Of a stretch of 9,073 bases of DNA, positions 1-6,051 are shown piece after piece. Numbering within the stretch: the stretch's first letter is position 1; each line of letters starts with the position of its first letter. The position numbers and the translations under genes are program-made. Under the pieces are notes generated by a model that was not told where the DNA came from, ran no database searches, and saw nothing but the letters and a program-made list of their open reading frames with translations. Source of the stretch: Flavobacteriales bacterium UBA4660 (GTDB lineage: Bacteria; Bacteroidota; Bacteroidia; Flavobacteriales_D; Sanyastnellaceae); assembly GCA_002405435.1 (NCBI GenBank), contig DHLU01000039.1, positions 21,898 through 30,970 on the forward strand, written 5' to 3'.

Positions 1-1
1 C

Positions 2-1708
2 GCGGCTTTGAAGAAAGTGGACCTGACAAAAAACTACAGGAGCGCCCGGCATATTGTTACATTCAACAACGCCCTCTATGCGCAGCTGAAGGATAATCTT
101 GAGGATTTGGCCTCTGTATATGACGGGGCGAAACAGGAAGCCCACAGTGACGTCGATGGCATGGTGCGTGTCTGGCAATGTGTAGCGGAGTCGGTGTCCA
201 TGCGCAACAAGGAAACTGCACAACTGATTCGCGGCATCGTGCGTGACACCCTCGCCGATGGTTTTGCGCCGGGTGATATCACCATTCTTGTGCGAAAGAG
301 AAAAGATGCTGCAGATATTGTGGGGGCGCTGGCCGGCGATGGCATTCGCTGTGTCACTGAAGATACATACCTGCTTGCGCACTCGCACCTCGTTCAGAGT
401 GCTGTGCTCTTTATCGAATGGCTGGGCAATGTTTCCGACGTGGTGCCGGCAGGTCGTTGGTTGCACCACTTCAATATGCTCAAACCCGAGGCCTGCGCCC
501 CTGAGATAAAACGCTGGCTGGAAATGGCACGTGAGCGCAGTTTTACGCCAGACAAGATGAAGTCTATCATCATGCGCCTGCTGCCCGGACTGGCGCCTGA
601 CCGTGTAGCTGCCCTGCCGCTAACAACCTGCCTGAGCGCGTATTTTGCGTCAACCGGCCTTCCGCTGGATGCATACGCGGAATATTTTCTTGAATACACC
701 ACTTCGTTTGCGCCTTATGAAGACAGCAGTGTATTTCTCGAACATTGGCAGAAGGACAGCGCGAAGCTGAGCTGCAAATTCCCCGCAGATCCTCAGGCCT
801 TGCCCATCATGACCATTCACAAATCAAAGGGGCTCGAGTTTCCCGTGGTAATCTGCCTGGTAGATAAGCCAGAGGCGCAATCAGCGATGGTCTGGACCGA
901 TATCCGCATGCTTGGCTATCCGGTTGACTATGCCTACCTCAGGTCAAATGCAAAGCTGGCAAACCAGGTACCGGAGGCATTTCAGCGTGAGAAACAGCTG
1001 GAGCTTCTCGACCAGATTAACGCACAATATGTAGCCACTACCCGGGCATGTGAAAGGCTTCACGTGATCAACCGAAAAAGTAAACCGGATGCACCGTCGG
1101 CGTTTGATACAGCCATGAGGGCTGCTTTCGCAGACTATGACCCCGTGGCGCCGTGCTGGCAACTGGGGGTTCCCACCCTTGCCCGGCATGCGGCAGCGAA
1201 GTCATCGGGCGCATTGTTGGTTCCTGCAGCCTATGCGCACGTAGCATCAGCGTCTCGCCAAGAGGGTGAGCCCGACACAGCGCAGCAGTTTGGTCTGTGG
1301 CTGCATGAAACCATGGCCGGCATCCATGTCGCGGATGAAGACCTTGCTTCAACCGAACGCCTGCCGGCGCACATACCTGCCGCACAACGTGCGCTGCTTC
1401 ACCGCACCGCACTGGCCATTTGCCGCCATAGCGCGCTGGCGCCGCTCTACGCGCCGGGAGTAACCGCCCTCAATGAACGCGAAATCTGCGATGCCTCAGG
1501 CACGCTGTTGCGTCCTGACAGGGTAGTCATGGCCGACAATACCTGCTATGTAGTTGACTACAAAACAGGCAGTCCGCAGGAATCGCACAAGACGCAGATT
1601 GCCTCCTATTCCAGCGCCATCCGCGAAATTTCCGGGTTGCCGGTAAAGACCTTCCTGGTGTATGTGCAGCCCGGTGCTGATGTGGAAGTGGTCAGCGCAG
1701 ACTGCTGA
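2..1708 (+). CDS. UvrD/RecB-like helicase fused to PD-(D/E)XK nuclease (AddA-like), C-terminal part, 5' end outside window
   Basis: This is the C-terminal half of a superfamily 1A DNA helicase with a RecB-type nuclease domain, the design of AddA/RecB enzymes that process double-strand DNA ends for recombination repair in the cytoplasm. The reading frame is open from base 2. Numbering residues from the TTG at base 8, I see NYRS of helicase motif IV (9-12), TIHKSKGLEFP of motif V (269-279) and YVATTRA of motif VI with its arginine at 346. After them come the parts of a RecB-like nuclease in the right order: LHE (432-434), RPD with D504, VVDYKTG with D517 and K519, and the QxxxY motif (Q530 to Y534). 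All nuclease residues are present, so that domain looks active. Walker A and the DExx box must lie upstream. The TTG at base 8 is not a real start, because it sits just before motif IV. AddA-like is the best guess; another helicase-nuclease of this family cannot be excluded. Confidence 0.9.
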   Translation, partial: AALKKVDLTKNYRSARHIVTFNNALYAQLKDNLEDLASVYDGAKQEAHSDVDGMVRVWQCVAESVSMRNKETAQLIRGIVRDTLADGFAPGDITILVRKRKDAADIVGALAGDGIRCVTEDTYLLAHSHLVQSAVLFIEWLGNVSDVVPAGRWLHHFNMLKPEACAPEIKRWLEMARERSFTPDKMKSIIMRLLPGLAPDRVAALPLTTCLSAYFASTGLPLDAYAEYFLEYTTSFAPYEDSSVFLEHWQKDSAKLSCKFPADPQALPIMTIHKSKGLEFPVVICLVDKPEAQSAMVWTDIRMLGYPVDYAYLRSNAKLANQVPEAFQREKQLELLDQINAQYVATTRACERLHVINRKSKPDAPSAFDTAMRAAFADYDPVAPCWQLGVPTLARHAAAKSSGALLVPAAYAHVASASRQEGEPDTAQQFGLWLHETMAGIHVADEDLASTERLPAHIPAAQRALLHRTALAICRHSALAPLYAPGVTALNEREICDASGTLLRPDRVVMADNTCYVVDYKTGSPQESHKTQIASYSSAIREISGLPVKTFLVYVQPGADVEVVSADC

Positions 1709-1764
1709 CTCTGCACGTTGAGGCTCCATGACCGGGCACACCGGGATAGCCCCGGCAACGCCCA
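1691..1764. other. Convergent intergenic region with two small hairpins
   Basis: The helicase gene and ppsA converge here, with only 56 bp between stop codons. Two inverted repeats are visible: GTCAGC (1691-1696) with GCTGAC (1704-1709), which covers the helicase stop codon, and CCGGG (1741-1745) with CCCGG (1751-1755), loop ATAGC. Neither is followed by a T-tract on either strand, so they do not qualify as standard Rho-independent terminators. They could still help to end transcription from both sides; this is a guess. Confidence 0.3.
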
Positions 1765-4152
1765 TCATGCATTTTCGGCCCTCACGATATTTTCAATGCC
1801 CTTCATCAGTGCGTCGGCATTAAATGAGATACTGTCTATACCCTCTTCAACGAGAAACTGCGCAAAGGCGGGGATATCACTTGGTGCCTGACCGCACAAA
1901 CCCACCTTAATCCGGTTGCGTTTTGCCGCGCGAATGGTTTCGCGGATCAGTGTTTTCACGGCCGGATTTTCCTCACTGAACAAAAAACTCACGAGCGCCG
2001 AATCCCTATCCAGTCCAAGCGTGAGCTGGGTCAGGTCGTTTGAACCGATGGAAAAACCATCAAACAAAAGTGCAAACGCATCAGCCTCCATGACATTGCC
2101 GGGAATTTCAATCATCACATATACCTCAAGTCCGTTCTCTCCCCTTTTGAGTCCGTTTGCTTCCAGTTCTTTCATCACCCTTTGTCCTTCTTCCGCTGTG
2201 CGGCAAAATGGAATCATGAGTTTAACGTTGGTCAGTCCCATTTCATTTCTTACCTTCCGCATGGCAGCACATTCCAGGGCAAAACCCTTGCGGTAAAATT
2301 CGCTGTAGTATCGTGAGGCGCCCCGGAGTCCGATCATCGGGTTCTCTTCGTGGGGTTCAAACCCAGTGCCTCCGACCAGGTTTGCATATTCGTTGCTCTT
2401 GAAGTCGCTCATGCGTACGATAACCTCCCTGGGGTAAAACGCTGCGGCTACTATTGCGACTGCTTCCGAGAGCCTGTCGACGAAATACTGCTTACCCTCT
2501 GTATATCCCGCCGTGATTTCCGCAATCACAGACCGGGTCTTTTCTTCCGTCACCCTGTTCGGTTCGAGCAGGGCAAGCGGGTGAATACGCACAGCATTGG
2601 TGATGGCAAACTCAAGCCGCATCAATCCCACTCCGCGGCAGGGATAGCGCGACAATTCGAAGGCGCGGCCCGGATCAGCGAGAATCAGCATGGGATGGGT
2701 AGCGGGTTCGGGCAGGTGGCTGAAATCTTCTTCCCTCCGCTCCCACTTCAGTGCTCCCTCATAGACAACGCCTTGTGTTCCTCCTGCACAAGAGACCGTT
2801 ATCTCCGCGCCATCGGGAATGGCCTCTGTCGCGTGCCCGCAGCCCACCACAGCCACTGTACCCAACTCACGGGCTACGATGGCCGCATGGCTGGTGCGAC
2901 CTCCCTTGTTGGTAATAATCGCAGCGGCTTTTCTGAGTACCGGATCCCAGTCGGGATTTGTTACATCGGTGACAAGAATTTCACCTTGCTGCAGGTCATT
3001 TCCTTCTGAAGGATGCCTGATGATACGGGCCCTTCCTGACGCAATCTTTTCGCCCAGGGCGATGCCGGAAACCAGTGGTTTTCCCTTGCTCAGCAGGGTA
3101 TATACCTCCCTGACCGCATTCTTCTTCTTTTCCTGCACCGTTTCGGGTCTGGCCTGCACGATGTACAACTTGCCGTTGATTCCGTCTTTGGCCCACTCGA
3201 TATCCATGGCCTTGCCGTAATGCTGTTCGATGCGGCAACACCAGCGTGCCAGCTCCACTACCTCTTCCGTCGACAGCGAATACATTTCCCTGCGGTCGGG
3301 CGGCGTCTCAGTATTGGTCACTGCCTGATCGAGCGTGAGCCCGGCCGGTTGCGCCTCGCACACCAGTGTATACTCCTTTCTTCCGCAACTGCGCTTCAGC
3401 AGAGGATTATGCCCCGATTGCAGTGCCGGCTTAAATAGAATCCACTCATCGGGTGTCACCCGGCCCTGAACGATGTTTTCTCCCAGCCCCCAGCAGCCAT
3501 TGAGCACCACCACATTTTCAACACCGCTATCGGGATCAATGGTAAATCCCACGCCGGATGAAGCCAGGTCACTTCTGACCATGTGTTGAACCCCGACGGA
3601 AATCGCCACATCGTCTCCGGTAAAGCCCATATCAAAACGGTACTTGATCGCCCGGTCTGTGTACAGCGACGCATAACAACGCTGCAGGGCAGCCAACAAC
3701 CTGTCGGCGCCCCTGACATTGAGGAAGGATTCCATCCTTCCTGCAAAACTTGCTGTGGGGAGGTCTTCAGCCGTCGCACTGCTGCGCACGGCCACATCGA
3801 GGTTTTCTATACCGGCATCGGTGCACAATTGTGTATAGGCGTGTCGCACCGCATCTTCGAGGTCAGGCGGTATAACACCTGCCATGATCTGCCTTCTTGC
3901 TTCTTCCCCAACCGCCGAGAGGTTTTTGAACTGTTGAGCGTCGACCGCTTGCATCAGGCCGGCGAGCGGCGCATCGAGCTGGTTATAGCGACAAAACGCC
4001 CGGTATGCGTCGGCAGTCACCGCAAATCCGCCGGGCACATTGATGCCTTCGGGGTTGAGGCGGTTATACAACTCTCCCAACGAGGCATTTTTACCTCCGA
4101 CGTTGCCGATATCTCCGATACCGATCTGGCTAAAAAAAAGAATATAGCTCAT
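1765..4152 (-). CDS. ppsA: Phosphoenolpyruvate synthase (pyruvate, water dikinase)
   Basis: This cytoplasmic enzyme converts pyruvate, ATP and water to phosphoenolpyruvate, AMP and phosphate, the entry step of gluconeogenesis from pyruvate. The 795-residue protein follows the E. coli PpsA layout and length (about 792) from end to end. The N-terminal ATP-binding domain carries GGKNASLGE (19-27), VRSSATAEDLP (122-132), MVRSDLASSGV (191-201) and the closing DIEWAKDG and VQARPET stretches (317-324, 332-338). The swivelling phosphohistidine domain has GGRTSHAA with the expected phosphorylated His422. The C-terminal PEP/pyruvate barrel has SDFKSNEYANLVGG (582-595), ENPMIGLRG (603-611), GSNDLTQ (703-709) and GLCGQAPSD with the expected catalytic Cys753. 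No key residue is missing. Start choice: ATG at 4152, preceded by AGGTGAT. It lies 26 bp behind the CoA-transferase gene on the same strand, so the two are probably co-transcribed. Pyruvate phosphate dikinase is less likely because the C-terminal pattern and length match PpsA. Confidence 0.96.
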   Translation of the reverse strand: MSYILFFSQIGIGDIGNVGGKNASLGELYNRLNPEGINVPGGFAVTADAYRAFCRYNQLDAPLAGLMQAVDAQQFKNLSAVGEEARRQIMAGVIPPDLEDAVRHAYTQLCTDAGIENLDVAVRSSATAEDLPTASFAGRMESFLNVRGADRLLAALQRCYASLYTDRAIKYRFDMGFTGDDVAISVGVQHMVRSDLASSGVGFTIDPDSGVENVVVLNGCWGLGENIVQGRVTPDEWILFKPALQSGHNPLLKRSCGRKEYTLVCEAQPAGLTLDQAVTNTETPPDRREMYSLSTEEVVELARWCCRIEQHYGKAMDIEWAKDGINGKLYIVQARPETVQEKKKNAVREVYTLLSKGKPLVSGIALGEKIASGRARIIRHPSEGNDLQQGEILVTDVTNPDWDPVLRKAAAIITNKGGRTSHAAIVARELGTVAVVGCGHATEAIPDGAEITVSCAGGTQGVVYEGALKWERREEDFSHLPEPATHPMLILADPGRAFELSRYPCRGVGLMRLEFAITNAVRIHPLALLEPNRVTEEKTRSVIAEITAGYTEGKQYFVDRLSEAVAIVAAAFYPREVIVRMSDFKSNEYANLVGGTGFEPHEENPMIGLRGASRYYSEFYRKGFALECAAMRKVRNEMGLTNVKLMIPFCRTAEEGQRVMKELEANGLKRGENGLEVYVMIEIPGNVMEADAFALLFDGFSIGSNDLTQLTLGLDRDSALVSFLFSEENPAVKTLIRETIRAAKRNRIKVGLCGQAPSDIPAFAQFLVEEGIDSISFNADALMKGIENIVRAENA

Positions 4153-4159
4153 ATCACCT
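4153..4159 (-). promoter_or_regulatory. Ribosome binding site of ppsA
   Basis: On the minus strand AGGTGAT directly abuts the ATG of ppsA. It is a 7-base match to GGAGGTGATCC, the complement of the conserved 16S rRNA 3' tail. The spacing is short, but this is the only gene in the window with a clear Shine-Dalgarno sequence; Bacteroidota genes often lack one. It supports the start at 4152. Confidence 0.5.
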
Positions 4160-4178
4160 TGCTTTCTAACTTATTGGA

Positions 4179-5447
4179 TTACCCGAAGCGCTCGTGAATC
4201 TCGCGTGCGAGTGATTCGCGGTGTTGGGGATGTGCGATGCTGAGCAAGGCCTCGGCACGCTGCTGCAGGTTTTTGCCAAACAGGTATGCCACACCAAATT
4301 CGGTCACTACATAGTGCACATGGGCCCTGGTGGTGACGACACCGGCCCCCTGCCTGAGAAAGGGGACTATTTTGGACTGGCCATTGTCGGTCACCGACTT
4401 CAGCGCAATCACCGGTTTGCCGCCTGCCGAAAGTGCTGCACCCCTGATAAAATCCATTTGCCCGCCTACTCCTGAATACTGGTAGGTGCCAATAGAATCT
4501 GAACACACCTGGCCGGTAAGATCAATTTCTATGGCCGAATTGATGGCAACTACCTTCGGATTACTCCTGATGACGCGCGTATCGTTGACATAGTCGATGT
4601 CGAGAAATGCCACCTGCGGATTGTCATCCACAAAATCATACAGGGCACGGGATCCAAGCACAAACCCTGTGACGGTTTTGCCCCTGTGTTTGGTCTTGTA
4701 CTCGTTGGTTATTACCCCGCTTTTCACCAGAGGAATTACCCCGTCAGAAAACATTTCGGTATGGATACCGAGCCCTTTGTGACCTCCCAGGCACGACAGC
4801 ACGGCATCAGGAATGGCGCCTATACCCATTTGCAGGGTGGAGCCGTCTTCAATCAACGCTGCGATATACCGCCCAATCGCCTGGGTGGCCGGGTCATGCA
4901 CTTTCCCGTAGATGACCTCGGGCAGTGCTTCGTCGGTTTCTACCAGTGCATCAATAGCTGAAACAGCGATGATACCGTCACCGTGCGTGCGCGGCATACG
5001 CGGGTTAACCTGGGCAATGACATACCGCGCCGCTGCGATGGCTGCACGCACAGTATCTACGGAGGTGCCGAGCGAACAATACCCATGCCTGTCGGGCGGC
5101 GAAACATGTATCAGTGCCACATCGAGAGGAAGTACCTTGTTTCTGAAAAGGAGCGGAATTTCACTGAGAAATACGGGAACGTATTCTCCGGAGGCACTGT
5201 TCACTATCGCACGGACATTGCCGGAGACAAAAAGGGAGTTTACGAAAAAACTACCCCCCATACGCTCAGGCGTAAAGAGGTCATCGCCGATGGTGCTGAT
5301 GCTGACGAGTTCTACCCGCTGAACTTCATCTCTTCTTTCTAAAAGCGCCCTGAGCAATGCCGCAGGGGTAGCCGCACTGCCCTGGATAAAAACACGGTGA
5401 CCGCTTTGTATATAGCCAACGGCGTCGAGCGGAGAAACATAGTTCAT
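4179..5447 (-). CDS. Acetyl-CoA hydrolase / 4-hydroxybutyrate CoA-transferase family protein
   Basis: This 422-residue protein belongs to the family that moves CoA between carboxylic acids (for example acetate with succinyl-, butyryl- or 4-hydroxybutyryl-CoA) or hydrolyses acetyl-CoA. It has the usual length and the two-part fold. The N-terminal half shows HVSPPDRHGYCSLGTSVD (114-131). The C-terminal half has MGIGAIPDAV (207-216), GIHTEMFSDGV (227-237) with the expected catalytic Glu231 that forms the glutamyl-CoA intermediate, GVGGQMDFIRGA (326-337) and VVTEFGVA (380-387). All family landmarks are intact. The sequence cannot settle the substrate, so a narrower name would be over-reading. The ATG at 5447 begins directly with the family N-terminus, but no Shine-Dalgarno sequence precedes it. 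Upstream lies the terminator of the zinc-ribbon gene; downstream, 26 bp away, is ppsA, suggesting a joint role in organic-acid use and gluconeogenesis (inference). Confidence 0.93.
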   Translation of the reverse strand: MNYVSPLDAVGYIQSGHRVFIQGSAATPAALLRALLERRDEVQRVELVSISTIGDDLFTPERMGGSFFVNSLFVSGNVRAIVNSASGEYVPVFLSEIPLLFRNKVLPLDVALIHVSPPDRHGYCSLGTSVDTVRAAIAAARYVIAQVNPRMPRTHGDGIIAVSAIDALVETDEALPEVIYGKVHDPATQAIGRYIAALIEDGSTLQMGIGAIPDAVLSCLGGHKGLGIHTEMFSDGVIPLVKSGVITNEYKTKHRGKTVTGFVLGSRALYDFVDDNPQVAFLDIDYVNDTRVIRSNPKVVAINSAIEIDLTGQVCSDSIGTYQYSGVGGQMDFIRGAALSAGGKPVIALKSVTDNGQSKIVPFLRQGAGVVTTRAHVHYVVTEFGVAYLFGKNLQQRAEALLSIAHPQHRESLAREIHERFG

Positions 5448-5466
5448 GATATTAGTCTAACATGTG

Positions 5467-5493
5467 AAAAAAAGTCCAGTCAGGCGACTGCAC
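5467..5493 (-). terminator. Rho-independent terminator after the zinc-ribbon gene
   Basis: Read on the minus strand, GTGCAGTC, loop GCCT, then GACTGGAC form a stem of seven pairs interrupted by one G-G mismatch, followed at once by seven T (5473-5467). The hairpin begins 5 bp after the TAG stop of the zinc-ribbon gene. Shape and position fit a classic intrinsic terminator. The stem is only moderately GC-rich, so readthrough is possible. Only 19 bp remain between the T-tract and the ATG of the CoA-transferase gene. Confidence 0.72.
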
Positions 5494-5498
5494 GATGC

Positions 5499-5774
5499 CT
5501 ATGCGCTGACTTTCTTCCATCGTTCCAATCTCGGAATGCTCCGCGTGGCGAGCCAGGCCAACAAGCCGTTGATGCCCGACTTCTTCATCTGGCTGATACA
5601 GAACTTCTGCATTTTTTCGGCAGTATCCACTTCGGGCGGCGAGAGAAAACGGCCATCCTGATAACACATAGAACAATAACGCGCACTTCGTGTTCCGTCC
5701 TTTTCCGTGCCCCCCCCCTGCTTATCCTTCTTCATCGGATAACCGCAACTTTGACAAAACTTATAGGTTTTCAT
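5499..5774 (-). CDS. Small zinc-ribbon protein (Zn_ribbon_2-like)
   Basis: This 91-residue cytoplasmic protein begins MKTYKFCQSCGYPMKKD and continues to RYCSMCYQDGRF. The two CxxC pairs, Cys7/Cys10 and Cys34/Cys37, would bind one zinc ion. The pattern CQSCG-x-P, then YC-xx-CYQDG-x-F, is what I know from the 'putative zinc ribbon' family (Pfam Zn_ribbon_2). The helical second part, with MQKFC near residue 56 and a tail ending in IPRLERWKK, also resembles that family. Its function is not established: the ribbon could bind nucleic acid or a protein partner. The frame stays open upstream to an ATG at 5936, but I choose 5774 because the family match starts there and the extra 54 residues look like non-coding filler. 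No Shine-Dalgarno sequence is seen. A terminator follows the stop, so this is probably a single-gene unit. Confidence 0.82.
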   Translation of the reverse strand: MKTYKFCQSCGYPMKKDKQGGGTEKDGTRSARYCSMCYQDGRFLSPPEVDTAEKMQKFCISQMKKSGINGLLAWLATRSIPRLERWKKVSA

Positions 5775-5821
5775 GGGTTGATGGTTTGCGGTGTCAGGCA
5801 GGCCGTTGCAATGGGCCGCCG

Positions 5822-5844
5822 GCACCTGTGAAATCCAAAGGTGC
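5822..5844. repeat. Inverted repeat GCACCT / AGGTGC
   Basis: Arms GCACCT (5822-5827) and AGGTGC (5839-5844) are perfect 6-bp complements around an 11-base spacer, about 50 bp upstream of the zinc-ribbon start. It could be a protein-binding site or a leader hairpin of that gene, but arms this short also arise by chance. Confidence 0.3.
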
Positions 5845-5924
5845 TGAGACCGGCGCTGCGGCGGATGGAAAATGACGAAGGTCATGCGAACGCAGGCAGG
5901 GGCATGATCGGGAGCAGGAACTCC

Positions 5925-5938
5925 ACTTGGCATCAAGT
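5925..5938. repeat. Inverted repeat ACTTG-GCAT-CAAGT
   Basis: Arms ACTTG (5925-5929) and CAAGT (5934-5938) can form a 5-bp hairpin with loop GCAT. It lies between the cargo gene's 3' end and the zinc-ribbon promoter area. No T-tract follows on either strand, so it is not a clear terminator. Chance occurrence is possible. Confidence 0.25.
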
Positions 5939-6051
5939 CAGTCTAAGCACCGCAGGGCGTGTTTAAGACCGCACAGCCAATGCCGCGCATCCAGCCGGGC
6001 AACGGGCCATGTTTGGCACCATGCTATTGCCGGAACAGAGGTCTCGCGGGC

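Larger units (their letters stand above)
5775..6051. other. Intergenic region without a credible gene
   Basis: These 277 bp separate the stop of the T9SS cargo gene from the start of the zinc-ribbon gene, both on the minus strand. Open frames here are short and lack family features. The stretch should hold the zinc-ribbon promoter, but I find no TAnnTTTG element; CACCTTTG (minus strand, about 5837-5844) is only a partial match. It should also hold the 3' end of the cargo transcript, yet no hairpin with a T-tract is visible. Two short inverted repeats are listed separately. Confidence 0.6.

Noticed and set aside
8..10. TTG at base 8 as the start of the helicase gene
   Set aside because: The residues just after it belong to helicase motif IV, so the ATP-binding half must be encoded upstream, and the frame is open to the window edge.
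1741..1755. CCGGG-ATAGC-CCCGG hairpin as a terminator between the convergent genes
   Set aside because: The stem is only 5 bp and no T-tract follows on either strand; kept only as part of the intergenic description.
2350..3009. A 219-codon open frame on the plus strand, antisense to ppsA
   Set aside because: It lies wholly inside the well-supported ppsA gene, its translation is rich in Cys, His and Arg without any family pattern, and the true strand explains every conserved motif.
3583..4197. A 204-codon open frame on the plus strand, antisense to the ppsA 5' end
   Set aside because: It overlaps the ATP-binding domain region of ppsA and the end of the CoA-transferase gene; its translation shows no recognisable domain. 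It is a by-product of GC-rich codon use.
5775..5936. A longer zinc-ribbon protein starting at the ATG at 5936
   Set aside because: The additional 54 residues are Pro-, His- and Gln-rich with no family similarity, while the zinc-ribbon family begins right at the Met encoded at 5774.
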